A stretch of DNA of 64,000 nt from Steinernema hermaphroditum. Its lineage: Eukaryota; Nematoda; Chromadorea; Rhabditida; Steinernematidae. The stretch covers positions 11,222,001-11,286,000 of the forward strand of contig CM059622.1 in the NCBI GenBank assembly GCA_030435675.1. The letters are read 5' to 3'. Within the stretch, counting starts at the first letter, position 1; the number at the start of each line of letters is the position of its first letter. Below, one piece after another: positions 1 through 11,862 of the stretch. The notes below the pieces were generated by a model. The model was not told the DNA's origin. It saw only the letters and a list, made by a program, of their open reading frames with translations, and did not search any database. Position numbers and translations under genes: made by a program.

Positions 1-305
1 AGGTAAGGAATGTGTTCTTGGCAGTACGGTAACTGAGAGTAAGGGAGTATTCTAGCACTTCTTAATAGAACTGTATCTAATCGTTAGAGTGTACACCGAC
101 AGTAACGACATTAATAGACTTAACAATGTTATTAACTTCGCATTCAATGTTGGCCGACTCATGAATTCCTAAGTTATTAAGAAAAGTTATTCCCTGTTTC
201 GCTGTAACTAGGTGGTTTTTTTTAATTCTCAAATACTCCATTTAATAACGTTCGTAAAAGTTTAATAAGATTAGTACATTGAGTAATCAAAAAAGGCAAA
301 AATTA

Positions 306-377
306 TTCCCATGCCGGGAATCGAACCCGGGCCGCGTGGGTGAAAGCCACGAATCCTAACAACTAGACCACATGGGA
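306..377 (-). tRNA. tRNA-Glu (anticodon TTC)
   Basis: On the minus strand a 72-nt cloverleaf folds with a 7-bp acceptor stem (plus-strand 307-313 against 371-377), a TTC anticodon flanked by GGC and ACC, and a T arm containing GGTTCGATTCC. The base at 306 serves as discriminator A. The position falls inside what is probably an intron of the astacin gene and opposite to its direction of transcription. I see no intron in the tRNA. The call rests on the anticodon and the intact stems. Confidence 0.95.
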
Positions 378-437
378 TGCAATTCCATTTCTTCCAGGGG
401 CGCTTTTACTTTCACACAGCCATTCATGTTCTTTCAG

Positions 438-2517
438 GTGACATCTTCTTGAGCAGAAAACAGGCTGGCTCTCTACTCGATCACTTAGCCGGCAAATCGA
501 GTCCCAAAGGTCGGCAGACAAGAAGTCTCAGCTCCGATCCGGAAGCCATATGGACGACGTTTCCCATAAAATATCGTTTTCATGACTCATTAAGTTCGTT
601 AGTTCGTCGCCCCGACACGTCTACATATGTTTCGTATTTTCAGCGATTTTCGCCATTTCGCAAATCATCAAAGCCATCGAGTTCTGGCAAAGCCAAACGT
701 GCCTCACCTTCCAGAACGTGCAAGAACTGAGAATCGACGGCGACTACATAGAATTCTTCAAGGGACAAGGATGTTACTCCATGATTGGGCGCTACGGTGG
801 ACGCCAAGGTGTGTCCATCGGAGAGGGCTGTGAACGTGTGGGAGTGATTGAACATGAAATCGGTCATGCGCTCGGTTTGTGGCACGAGCAGTCACGGCCC
901 GATGCCGAGAACTATGTGGAGATCCAGAAGGACTTCATTTTGCCCTCGTACATGGGCGATTTCCAGCTCCGAGGTAGAACGATCGGCCTTAGAGACCTAG
1001 AAACGCGTTATGCCATCATAGGTTGGGACGAGATCAAAACGCTCGGCGTGCCCTATGACCTCGGCTCCGTGATGCACTACGGGTCCACGGCGTTCAGCGC
1101 CGACGGGATGAGTCGAACTCTGGTCACCAGAGATCCTCTCTATCAGAACACAATCGGGCAGCGCGAGAGGCTGTCGTTTTATGATATCCAAATAATCAAC
1201 AAGGCGTACTGCAATGGTAAATCCCGTCCTCTCACCTACATTAATCCATGCATAGATAGATAAATGCGGCGGACGGAATCAGTGCATCAATGGAGGCTAT
1301 GCCCACCCAGCCAACTGTCAGCGGTGTCTTTGTCCGCAGGGATACGGGGGAGATCGATGCCAAAGGAATCAGGACCCTATCAGTGAGTTTCTCTATTAGA
1401 CAAATTACTTGAATGATTTGGAAAAAAAAGTCTTGCACGGAGTGGGATTCGAACCCACGCATCGATACCGATACCAGAACGCTCCGTCGCGTTAAGCTGT
1501 CGCTTGAGTCTGGCGCCTTAGACCACTCGGCCATCCGTGCACATCTGCTTCGATCACTCTTTTGTACATGTTCCCCGTCAGCGTTCTTTTCAAATGTCAC
1601 GACATATGACAAAACGGTTGATTCATATGCTGTGCACGCCTGTGCGACCACACACAACGATTTTCGCTTCAGACGCTGTTTGCGGAGATGTCCATATTCT
1701 CAAGCACAGTGAGTGGATTACGATCGAATCGCCGGGCTACGGTAGAGAAGGATATGATGAGAATCAGATGTGCAGCTGGATCGTCAAAGCGCCTTACGGC
1801 CAGCGGGTGGAAGTCGAGTTCGTGGACGATTTCTCCTTCCTCTGTACAAGTACCTGCATCGACTATGTGGAGCTGAAGATCCAAAGGGACCAGAAAAACA
1901 CCGGAATGAGATTCTGTTGCTTCGATAAGCCTTCTGAGAAGCTGATTTCCGAGAGCCGGATCATGGCGATCATCTTCAGATCGCAGGCGTCGAACGACGT
2001 CGGATTCAGACTCAGAGTTCGATCCAGTAAGACACAATCACTGAGCTGCTCTGAGCAAGCTTTTAGCATTCAAACCCTACATCAGCCGAAATGAACCTGA
2101 GAAAATCACGACTCCATCCACCACCCCAGTCCCTTCGACGACTAAAGCCGGATACAACATCTGGAGCGAGTGGGGTCCATGGTCAGAATGCTCTCGACCT
2201 TGTGGCGGCTGTGGAATTCGATCCCGTCTTAGGCAGTGTCTCACAAAGGAATGTGAAAGCAAGAGCCAGGAGTTCAGCACGTGCAATCTGAAGGCATGCC
2301 CAGTAGACGCTCGATGCAACAAGATTCTTTTCCTGAATCGACTCTGCGATAGTCGTGTCTGCACACAGTAAGCCACACATCCCCTCTTCATCCCTGCATC
2401 CTTTCCAGGCTTTCCGACGAAGTAGCCAGCTGTAATCAGCCTACGTGCTGTCCACCCTTCTTCGCGGTCGACGGAAAGTGCCAAAGCGACCAGCCGATTC
2501 TAAGTCGATTCGTTTAA
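438..2517 (+). CDS. Astacin metalloprotease with EGF, CUB and TSP1 domains (5' end outside window)
   Basis: Zinc metalloprotease, probably secreted, of the nematode NAS subgroup that carries EGF, CUB and TSP1 modules (the NAS-35/DPY-31, NAS-36, NAS-37 type), whose worm members act in cuticle collagen processing and moulting. Exons by phase: 438-593, 644-1216, 1260-1382, 1673-2026, 2067-2367, 2409-2517, giving about 537 residues. The order seen is a pro-region (GDIFLSRKQA), the mature start (DPEAIWTTFPIKYRFHDSL), zinc site HEIGHALGLWHEQSRPD, Met-turn SVMHYG, a six-Cys EGF exon, CUB from CGDVHILKH, TSP1 WSEWGPWSECSRPCGGCG, and a Cys-rich tail. The upstream exon probably ends at base 2 (AG|GTAAGG); its last G completes the Gly codon split at 438, so intron 1 is 3-437. 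The exact orthologue is not resolved. An AATAAA lies at 2625. Confidence 0.93.
1434..1540 (-). tRNA. tRNA-Leu (anticodon CAA), intron-containing
   Basis: The minus strand gives a class II tRNA of 107 nt: acceptor stem from 1534-1540 against 1435-1441, D arm GGCCGAGTGGTCTAAGGCG, anticodon CAA after CCAGACT, an insert of about 22-24 nt directly 3' of the anticodon, then TCTGG closing the anticodon stem, a long variable arm and a standard T arm. An intron in tRNA-Leu(CAA) is common in nematodes and other eukaryotes. It lies antisense within the intron (1383-1672) between the EGF and CUB exons of the astacin gene. Confidence 0.93.
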
Positions 2518-2754
2518 ACGTTGAGATCTCGCACTGTACGTGTGTTTATAAAGTAATTTCGTTTATATGACTGGCCACAAAGCCGACTACAACGACAAAG
2601 CTCATACAGATGCAGCACCAAGGCAATAAAAATGCATAGATCATAGAGGTAAAGAAAAGAAGACGGGATTTGTGTACAGGAGAGGTCAAACGTGGTATGT
2701 ACAGAAGACGAAGGTGCAGTATGTACAAAGACGTAACAACGGATCGTGAATAAA

Positions 2755-3561
2755 TTACTTATTGAATGTAGGCAGGCTGTCGAAACTGTAGCCTGGACGT
2801 CCGCACAGAGTGCATGAGATGTAGACGACGTGATAGAAGCCAGGAATGAAGAAGAGGAGGCCGACGATGAGAAATATCCAGCCGTTTACTCCGGCAAACA
2901 TTGCTGAAAGTAAAGCTATGTGTAGCCCGCATTTCTCGATAAGATACTGTACTAAGAGATTTGAAGAAAGAACTTACTGAAATTATGCGGTATAATCATA
3001 ACAAAAATTCCAAAAGCGAGCAATCCGATTCCGATAAGCGTAAGCAAGATGGAACCAATCACAACCCTGATATTAGCTCGCAGCGGAGATCTCCTAAATT
3101 TGACGTGAAGATGAGACTCGAAGGACGTTTTACGTTTTCACGGGAGGCACATAGTTCGGCGGCATGTAGTACGAGGAGCATTCGCTTCCTGCACCTTGAC
3201 TCTGAAGAGTTCCCACGCGCCCGGAATCGATCACGGGACTCGTGTAGATCTCTACTTGTTCCTCCTCGTCGCATTCGTGATTCTGAGTCGTTTTGATGAG
3301 CTGCAAAGGAGCGACTTTGTGATAAACGAGGAATAATAAGGAGAATAGCTGATGGATGAGATGGTAAAAAGGATCGCTTCTGTACAATCACAATCTAATC
3401 AGTTTTCGAATCAGGCGAAGCACCAAACTAGCCAACCGTCGTTAGATGGACTAATCTAGCCTTCCTTCTTTCAAATTGTAATACTCTTCTAGGAGCTGAA
3501 TGCAGCTTACCTGCTGAGCAGCGGAGGAATTCCTGTGGTGGCCCGTATAGAACGAAGTCAT
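2755..3561 (-). CDS. TMEM134/TMEM230-like small membrane protein
   Basis: Predicted 160-residue protein with two C-terminal membrane segments. Exons on the minus strand: 3561-3511, 3300-3134, 3093-2978, 2903-2755; all phases agree and all introns are GT-AG. An acidic, Ser-rich N-terminal half (residues 1-73) is followed by TM1 at about 80-105 (RVVIGSILLTLIGIGLLAFG), a short loop, and TM2 at about 119-140 (WIFLIVGLLFFIPGFYHVVY), ending CGRPGYSFDSLPTFNK. The FIPGFYHVVYI...G.RGY...P.F ending and hairpin topology are those of the TMEM134/TMEM230 (DUF872) family, for which a role in vesicle trafficking has been proposed. The ATG at 3561 is the first one after an in-frame stop. It is tail-to-tail with the astacin gene (stops 2517 and 2755). 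Confidence 0.82.
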
Positions 3562-4283
3562 TCTGACGGAGACGTAGGCGTCGGACGCCGAACGCCGTCT
3601 AGAATCTTCAACAATATCGACGGAACTATTAATCTTTGCTCAGCGATAAGAATGAGGCGCCGACATTCCAATAACACAAAAACACTTGATGGAACACGTT
3701 CTCAAAACCTGGCGATTGCACAGAAATTAACGGTTCGAGAGATACAGGTTTTTGCACGAATGACACAATCGCAGGTCGCCGCACTGTCCACTTCGGCACG
3801 TTCGCAGATTTTCATAAAACGAGTCGGCGACACTGAATACTGCGGGGCCTATGGATTCACGAGATGGATGAAAAAGGGAACAGTCATAAAATGCACAATC
3901 GGAAGTTGTGTCACACCGCCGCGGAACCGATAAACAAGCGCTTACTGCAAACGTTAATGGCCACATTGGGTGGGCACGCGCACAATCGATAGTTACACTT
4001 TCGCGCGAGGCGCGCAACCATCAGGCAGCGCATCATCGTGGCCATCAAAGAGAGTGACAGTTTTACGCATCGGGTCGAATCACATGAGTCACGCACAGCA
4101 GGGCCCGCGTCGACGCACAAAGAAACTAGAAAGGCAACATCGTGTCACTGAAAGAGTGAGTAACGCTCGCCGATCCTCGTCACGAACGTCGATCGCCCAT
4201 TTGATGATTGCACAATAACCAGGGAGACAGTAACGCTGACGGGGAGGACAGGATATCACAGTACACTACGAGTACAGCACAGA
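3562..4283. other. Intergenic stretch, no gene recognised
   Basis: About 720 bases between the TMEM134-like gene start and tRNA-Asp. It has a few short open frames with no splice or codon pattern I trust. It must contain the promoter of the minus-strand gene, but I see no recognisable element. Confidence 0.5.
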
Positions 4284-4355
4284 TCCTCGGTAGTATAGTG
4301 GTGAGTATCCGCGCCTGTCACGTGCGAGACCCGGGTTCGATTCCCGGCCGGGGAG
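4284..4355 (+). tRNA. tRNA-Asp (anticodon GTC)
   Basis: A 72-nt plus-strand cloverleaf with acceptor TCCTCGG against CCGGGGA, anticodon loop CCTGTCACG with GTC, and T arm GGTTCGATTCCC. There is no intron. It is intergenic, unlike three of the other tRNA genes in the window. Confidence 0.95.
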
Positions 4356-4747
4356 TAATGTTTTTCTCGTTTTTCTGTTTTCGACTTCTCTCGGAAATAG
4401 GAAGCCTTTCTGGGAGCCTGTGCGCATCATTTTACACTACGCACAAAATTCCCTGAGACACATGTTTTTCCAGTCTAATAGAACCTTCCGAAGTGTAGCT
4501 CAAGATACGACGCGCTTCTGGGGTGTCAGAACAGACGGGTTAGCATTATAAGCACATCAACATATCCTGTATGGGTACTATTTATGGTATGCGAACAAGG
4601 TACCTCCGAACAGTGCACCACTTCCTTGGCGATTCAATCGACTCGTCAATCGGCACTTCAAACCCAATCGAACAGTGAAATTCATCGCGGACTCTGAAGA
4701 AGCGCAATCCTACAGTGCTGTCATATTTGGACATTGAACTCACAGCA

Positions 4748-4942
4748 TATTCTCCATTTCAAAGTTATCTTCCGAAATTGTTAGGAGCGACCGTTAAATT
4801 CGCAAAGAAAGGCAGCGCAATAGCAGGCCGAACGTACGAAATAATTTTGAAATCTTGAGCCCCGCAACGACTTACTCAGGAATTTTACGGTCGCTCCTAG
4901 CGATTTCGCTCCTAACGGAAGATAAGTTTGAAATGGAGAATA
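4748..4942. mobile_element. Palindromic foldback MITE (about 195 bp)
   Basis: The ends are inverted copies: TATTCTCCATTTCAAA at 4748 and its complement ending at 4942. The complementarity continues inward past TTATCTTCCG and TTAGGAGCGACCGT, giving arms of roughly 50 bases with small gaps. There is no coding capacity. TA at both outer edges would fit a Tc1/mariner-type TA insertion, but this is only an inference. It sits just upstream of the hAT-like element. Confidence 0.7.
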
Positions 4943-4962
4943 CGATTCTTCCGCATTACGAG

Positions 4963-5336
4963 CAGGGCTGTGCGAAACTCAAAACTCGAAAGTCAAAACT
5001 CAAAACTTTTTTGACGACCTCAAAACCAAAACTCAAAACTCAAAACCAAAACTCAAAAGTAATTCTGGAACAACTTTAACAAATAACGCTGAAACCTCTT
5101 GTTTACAAGTTCTGCACTTCGCTGTGCCTTTCGCGACATCAATCGCGAAGTAATCATCGTAAACAGACAGTCCCATAGCGCTAGCTCACGGCGAACAGTG
5201 GAATACAGCAAGGTGAATGGAAATATGCGGAAACATTTCCCCAAACTGGGATTTCATAGATTTCGCTTCAGGACCGAGTTTTGAGTCGAGTTTTGCCAAA
5301 AACTCAAACTCAAAACCCAAAATTCGTCTAGCCCTG
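4963..5336. mobile_element. hAT-like non-autonomous element with 8-bp target duplication
   Basis: A 374-bp element begins CAGGGCTGTGCGAA and ends with the inverse of CAGGGCTAGACGAA, flanked on both sides by the identical 8 bases ATTACGAG (4955-4962 and 5337-5344). An 8-bp target duplication and CAGGG-type ends are hallmarks of the hAT superfamily. The subterminal parts are AACTCAAAACTC-like simple repeats. There is no transposase reading frame, so it would need an enzyme from elsewhere. It lies about 290 bp upstream of the TUTase start. Confidence 0.85.
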
Positions 5337-5624
5337 ATTACGAGGACAAAAGATTTCGTCATTGAGGTTGAGACACAATGCGGTCGGGTCTCAACGCGAA
5401 AAGGGTTACGGTGCCTTCCGACAAGCGAGCGAGCTAGGTTCCTATTTTCGTATTGGCTTTTCAAAGATTTTGTCTAATTTCATTCATTCATCCACGTCGT
5501 ACATCGTTTGTTCTGTTTGTTTTCTGTTCTCTTTTTGGCACTGTCCGATGTTTTACGGGAAGAACGATTGTGATTGTGCGGCTGATGCAATTAAACTTGA
5601 ATTCCTATTGAATTCAGGTTGAAG

Positions 5625-7070
5625 ATGGACGTCTCGGAAGAAGAAGAAACCTATGCTCAGAGGCTCCATGTCAAGCCTGTTGAGCCGAAGATTTTCAAGA
5701 AGGTCTTCGATGAAGTGGACTCGTTTAAGCGCAAATTTCCCAAGCATCTTTCATCCTTGGACAAGCGGATTAGCAAGTACTGTCATCGAAATGCTGAGGT
5801 AGTCAGAATGGGCTAATTTTCGAATCTTATTTGCTGATTTCAGACGTCCAGAGATCGCAACCTGAAGCAGAAGGTTCTGGACCGGCTCAAGCGTGTTGTG
5901 CGTGAGGTTCGTTGCTTGGTGTTGCTATTAGTATACACCGCAAGTTATAGCTGTTCCCAGAAGGCCGCTTGATTCCCGGCGGTTCTACTGTCACTCGACT
6001 CTCCGTGAAACGAAGCGACTACGACCTCTGTTTGTACGTTCCGAACAAGGCTGGAGACTACAGAGGCGATAGACAGTGAGTGCCTCCGAAAAGCTCATTA
6101 TTTATTTATGCAGTTTAGGTTTGTGCTTTCCACTCTGCAACATCTCTACGACGAGCTTATCGTGAACCCTCCCAGAATGCTTGCCTTTTGTCGCCTCATC
6201 GGCTCTACGGTACGTTTTGCATTTAACTTTCCATCTCATCTGAGGACGTTTCAGGTGCCGATCATTCGTCTTTACCTCAGCGATGACTATCATGACATGG
6301 AACTGGATATCAATTGCAACGTTAGTTACCAGTTCCACACTAACCACCTCGTCCGTCACTACGTGCACTTTGACGAACGTGTCAAACCGCTCGTTCTGAG
6401 TATCAAGAAGTGGGCCAAGGCTGTCAACATCCTCGATTCACAGTGCGGGCGTCTCAATAGGTACAAGCAATGCTTTGTTGGACTGAATACACAGCGGCAT
6501 TTCAGTTTTTCCTTCGTCATGATGACAATCCATTTCCTGCAGAGCGTTTGTTCTCCGCCCATTCTTCCGAATCTCAGTGAACTCTTCCCGAAATCCTTCG
6601 ATCCTTCCATCGATCTCGTGTTTGCTAAGAAGAGGTCCCACAGACACTGTGTTCCTCTGAGGAAGAGTGAGTGATCTCGTCCCACACCTAGCCGTCATCC
6701 CTAGCCTGTTCTATTTTTAGAGTTGGTTAAGAATCGTCGGAGCCTTGGTGAGCTGTTCCTCGCGTTCATCGCCTACTTCTCCGAGTTCGACTGGGACAAG
6801 GACGCCATTGTGATCAGGAGTGGTGGACTTACGCAACGGTATGTTCGTCATGATACTATCAGTTCTAACAGGACGCTCACTTTCAGAAACACACCGGGTG
6901 ATGAAGAGAGCTGTGTCATGTGTATTGAGGAGCCCTACGGTCACTTCAGCGCCGCCCGCACGGTTTGGGATCTCACCGAAAGGAGTACTATCGAGGAGAC
7001 GTTCAGGAGCCACGCGGAGACGATCTTCAAGAAGGGCGGTAAGGAGCTGTCCAAGTTGTTGAAGATGTAA
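5625..7070 (+). CDS. Cid1/GLD-2-family nucleotidyltransferase (TUTase / non-canonical poly(A) polymerase)
   Basis: Adds untemplated nucleotides (U or A, not decidable here) to RNA 3' ends. Exons: 5625-5798, 5844-5906, 5951-6075, 6119-6209, 6255-6460, 6506-6666, 6721-6838, 6887-7070; 373 residues, all phases consistent. The catalytic core GGSTVTRLSVKRSDYDLCLY (residues 89-108) carries the G-S motif and the Asp pair 102/104; the third carboxylate is Asp169 in MELDINCN. The central domain has IKKWAKAVNI, and the PAP-associated region runs from SLGELFLAFIAYFSEFDW to EEPYGHFSAARTV. No RNA-binding domain is added, so it is a compact, Cid1-like member. The start follows a TTCAG at 5617 that looks like a trans-splice acceptor (GTTGAAG then ATG). 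Two MITEs occupy its upstream region. Confidence 0.9.
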
Positions 7071-7559
7071 ACTTTGTTCGTTTGGTGTACATTATTGTTT
7101 TTTTTTCTGTTAGCAAAAATGTGTCTTTGAGAACTTATTGGTGTCTGGGGATCCAGTGTGAGATAGGTGGTTCACGGCAGTCATCTTTTTGTGCGTCATC
7201 GTAAGTAGAGGTATGTACGAGTGAATCATGTTTTGTTCTGGTGAATCAAGCCGCTGATCGATCGAAGGAGCTGGGAGCGATAGTGGCCCGCACGGCGAAA
7301 ACGAGTTGTTGTTCTAGCATCGATGGCCGCGGGATGGACGCCGTCCTTGAACGCCAATAGAGCAAACAATACCTGTCCGCATATATGATATTCGAACACA
7401 ATCCCCGCACCTACTGAGATGGACCAGCGAATTACACATTCATGAATCCGCCTGCTAGTTTCTGATGCACTTGTGCCACAAACATGGATACAGAATAGTC
7501 CATGTCTGCATGCTACCTTGTACAAAAATGTATTCTGGCACTTGACGTAACAATCTCAG
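7071..7559. other. Intergenic between convergent TUTase and FAS1 gene A; contains a diverged repeat
   Basis: No gene is seen. Bases 7257-7385 resemble 10880-11020 on the other side of FAS1 gene A: both share GAGCGATAG, TTGTTGTT, AGCATCG or AACATCG, and GAGCAAACAA-TACCTG in the same order. This suggests a short dispersed repeat on both flanks of the gene. Confidence 0.4.
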
Positions 7560-10500
7560 TTAACTGAATCCCACAGCAAAGATCAAAACCCGTCGTATAC
7601 TGTCGTAGAAGACAACGGCGGCAGCTAATCCCAGTGCCACTTCCCACTTTGAGTAGTACGGTGGCGACTCAGCTCTCAAATCAGGTTCAGAGATGAGCAC
7701 ATTATCAATCATGTGTATGTATCCATTGATTCCGGCTATCTGGCCTCCTTCGATCACGCGCGCCACACGGTTTCCCCTCGGCCAGTACAGCTCGAAGACT
7801 GAAACGTCCGGACTGTATTACGATAACTAGCTGAAGCTACTCACATCTGCTCCTTCTCCGGATGACCACTTTTTCGTCGTTCATCATAACGTAGGTCCTC
7901 TCCCGCAAGGCTGTATACTCCAGCGCCTGGCCTTGGATTATGTGCCTCTTGTACACGAACTGCAGAGCTAGCCAGTGGTTCCCGTCGTTCATCCTGTTCT
8001 TCAAAGAAGGCGCCACTTTCTGCCAGGCCTCGTCGGTGGGCACGAAGAAGGTGAAGTTCTGATCGTTTGTGAGCACCTGCCACGGATCGAGTGAGTACCG
8101 TAGCTGGAGATTGGACAACATGCTGTAGGATGTCCTGCAAAGAAAAGTCAAAAAGATGTGAAGCTTCGCGTCTTCTTACTGTAGCTGAGATTCGTTTCGC
8201 ATGATCGTCCACAGCGACTCATAGGGAACGCCAAGAACCCTTTCGATGTAGTGCACGATTCCGTTAGTGGCGGCGACGTTGTCCATCCAAATGGCCGTTT
8301 TTATGCCTCCTCCGATCACATAATACGCTAAATTTTTCGTTTCCTTCCGAAAGTCACAAAGATCCCTTACTGATGTTATTCTTCGGCCATTCGCCTCTCA
8401 CAAAGTAGAGCTGTCGACGGTTGTCTACCGTATTCACAATCGTGTCGTTGGAGATCTCGTCGGTGACGAGCTCCTTGGCAGGAACGATGTGCAGCTTCAG
8501 CACCTCCTCCAACATGATGCGGTCTCTTAGCAGTCGCCTTTCGATGTATTCCGGGATTCTCTCGAAGGCTTCGTTGTAGGGAGCGAAGAAGGTGACGAGG
8601 CCGCCGGTCGCCTGGAGGTAGGTGCGCACGATCTGACCGATCATGTTCATGTAGCGCATCAGGGTGGTGCAGCGATAGTTGTCCATGACGAGTTGGTCGA
8701 TGGTGTTGGTGACGATGCCGAGGACGTTATCGATGATGTGCACGACGCCGTTCTGAACGGGGATGTTGGGGACCAGGATCTTGCCCCAAACGGAGCCTCT
8801 TCGGAATTGACCGTATCGCTCGTAGACCTGCGAGACGGCGTACACTAAAATAACGTGATGCATTAATGGAAGTTAGTTCGCTGTATTTTACGGTGGCCAA
8901 TTTTGGAACTGGCGTCACTATTTTGAAAGGATCCGGAAATCAACCGGTCCGAATTGAAAAAACCCCTTTGCAGACAGGTACATGATACTTGCACGGGTGA
9001 GCCTCTCACGGGTGATCGGTTGGGTTACACCCTACAGAAAAGGTGTATTAACTAAACCCATAATATGCAATAGAATGTTCCCCTTAAGATATCTGTCTCC
9101 TAGAAAAACGCTTTAAACGGAGACGCTATTTAGAGACTACGGTAACAGAAATCAGTGTAAACCGACCAATTTCACGCAGGTCTGATTGCACGAATAACAA
9201 TAATCCTGTTCATCGTATGTCTATCAGAGAGACACCGAAAGAGGAAATGTTGTTTCGGATTTGTCAAGTCTGACGTCTACCAGTTGCAGTCCTTGTTTAA
9301 AGAGATTTAAAGGAAGCTTACTACTCGCTCTGTCTGCTTAAAGTGCTGTGCGACCGATCACTGCTGGCATGGCCTCAAGAAATGAGAAAAAGAGCTTTTC
9401 TAGCACTCTGTAAATGATGAATAAAACTTATTTGATCGTATTTGTGCAGCGGCCAACCTTGCTCTGGCGCTAAACAGCTCTTTCAATACGGTAAGCCGCT
9501 GTTTTGTGGCTAAGAGATTTCCATTTGTGCCAACTTAGCACCATTGGTTCGCAAACAATCCAAGCGAACTTACAGTCCCATTTTCCTGTCCTTCGGTCAG
9601 TAATATTTCGTATAGTGAGCTTCTGCTTGAAGTTATCTTCGATAACATTTGCCGAAAACCACACAGACGGATAATGATGTTGTCCTCCGTCGTAGAGCCA
9701 TGGATATGTGAATAGGACCCGATTTGTTCCGGTAACGTGAGCAAGAAGAACCTCGCGATCGATTCGCATTCGATCGATCACCTTTGAGAAGGCCTGGTTG
9801 TTGGGAATGAAGAAGGTGTGGAAGCCGTTCCAAGCGGAGCTTCCAAAAATGGTAAGAGCGATGTCGGGAATTCGATCGAGAATATCACGAACTTCCCTAA
9901 AGGACATTACTTATGGACTAGAGACGGAGAAGGTTCTTACGTCAAATCTCTGTTGTCGTAATGTCGCTCTTCGAAGACCTGCTTGTCGTCCTCTCTCAGC
10001 AAGGAAAGAGCCGTGCCGGGGTAGGGTCGATGGCCCATTGGTGTGCATATCTTATAGAGGTACTGTTCTCCGCTGATCACTCCCCACTGATTTGAAGCGT
10101 GATTGCACATTCTGCCCGCATTGGCGAAGTAGGACTAAACGGTAGAAGGTAGATCATGGGATAACGTGGGCTTCATTCGTATATCACAAAGCTGACCAAC
10201 TTACAAAGTTTCCAGGATTATTCTCGAATTGTGTTATATACAAGTATCCACTATTGATCGTACTTCGGATGAGTGTTTGCTTTTCCCACCTCTTGCCTTG
10301 CCCGATTTCATAAATTTGAGTATCGCAAATGTGGCTCAAGGTCTCTTTCTGGTCCATCGCTCTGAGATCTGGGTTGTAGAGAAAGACGTCGTTCACCGGC
10401 GCAAAAACGGTTATCTTGGCATTGCTGTCTTCCATGTAGGCCTTGGCTACTTGGTAGCGGCCTGTGAGTGTTCTCCACTGAAAGCAATAGATGATTCTTT

Positions 10501-10643
10501 GTTGAGGAATCAAGCGCGAATTACGGCGCTGTTTGTTTTAGGGCTTTACAAACCTGTTGGAGGTCGCTCATCCGACCCGATTCGGTCCATAAGTCGCCGC
10601 TGACGGCGCTGCTATACAGTAGCAGTATGAATAAGGGAATCAT
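7560..10643 (-). CDS. Secreted four-FAS1-domain (fasciclin/TGFBI-like) protein A
   Basis: Extracellular adhesion-type protein of 676 residues. Exons, minus strand: 10643-10554, 10477-10205, 10134-9941, 9896-9574, 8844-8371, 8327-8180, 8134-7845, 7798-7560; every phase closes. Signal peptide MIPLFILLLYSSAVSG; then four FAS1 units recognisable by H1 boxes (TVFAPVNDVFL, TFFIPNNQAFSKVI, TFFAPYNEAFERIP, TFFVPTDEAWQKV) and H2-like boxes (GVVHIIDNVLG, GIVHYIERVLG, GYIHMIDNVL). The length matches vertebrate TGFBI/periostin cores. The C-terminus is hydrophobic (WEVALGLAAAVVF... to VGFS), which could be a GPI signal or a poor TM. It has one 729-nt intron (8845-9573); the others are short. A paralogue with the same exon plan lies 17 kb away (27623-30099). 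Confidence 0.9.
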
Positions 10644-11862
10644 GCTAGACTATCTTACAGCAGGAGACGAAACAGGCATGGACACGAATTGACGATCTGT
10701 TGCAGAGTCAACAATCAAAAGTGCACAAATCGTTAAGTAGCACAGGCAGGAAGAGGTTCTGTTTGCAGAGGTAATAACGTCTGTCGGGAGGGAAGAGGCT
10801 CGATACTCACTGTCATACAAGCAGCGCAAAGTGAGGACAGAAAAAGTGGCTACAGGTGATGACGCATTGACGGAACGCACCAATCGATCGGTGAAGCCGA
10901 GAGCGATAGCCACCCGTCCGGTGGAGACGGTTTGTTGTTATAACATCGCAAGAACCTGGTCGTGGTCAGCGGTCGGTTGGAGGTCTCCATCCGACCCGGC
11001 AAGAGCAAACAAATACCTGATCGCCCATTCAGGAACGCTCCACTAGCTGACGACAGCAGAGCTGCGAGCTAAATGGGATAGCGAAATTGGTACCATGCGG
11101 TTTGTATGGTTATGCTGTTTCTCTGTGCTCACTTTTGGTTGCTGCCACTTAGAACAACGCAACCTTCACGTTTTGTTAGTGGAATTTCTAACAGAAGATG
11201 TTAGCAAACTGCTCACTAAGGCACGAAGTAATGAAACACAAGTTGGACGTTATTTTCTGGTCCCATGCTCTTTTGTCTCCCAGGTTCCCAGAAGTCCTCG
11301 AGTACTAGGGAGCCGACTCTGATGCCGCTTATAACACCGACTTCAGATGAGCGACAGTGACTACCATGTGATAGTGTGTTTCTTGTGGTTATGTGACGTC
11401 CTGCTTTTTTTCGGGAAGACAAATCCTATAAAGAAATCACATGCTGTCCACTGGGCATATCAAAATAATGGCCAACCAGAAACCTCTGCTAATTTGCTTC
11501 TTGCCTATTTTTGTGTTCTCATTGTGCAAGACCGTCTTGTTTATCAGTGATCCAAAGGGTACCGAAAAAGACACAGATTCTGAATTTATACACATCAGCG
11601 GCTTACACAAGGCGTCATGAACAACAAGAAAGACATGCATCACAATGTAGTAACCACTACTCGTCTTACTTTAGCGATAGAGGCGGAATGGGCATCAACG
11701 TGGCGAACCCCTTATGTTGTGCCTTATGGAATCATTCTGGGAGGATGCCAACAGGAAATGAACCAATGAGGCAGCAACTGCTCAATCAACTCATTTCAAA
11801 GAGAGAGCCTGACCGATGTCCACCGACACAAGTGGAAGACGTAAAATAAAAAATAGCAAAAA
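10644..11862. other. Intergenic, no gene recognised
   Basis: About 1.2 kb upstream of FAS1 gene A. It contains the second copy of the short repeat (10880-11020) and, near 11276-11325, a segment that resembles parts of 40436-40500 and 57672-57720 (AGAAG-CCT, ACCAGGGA-like). The short frames are not convincing as exons. Confidence 0.4.
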
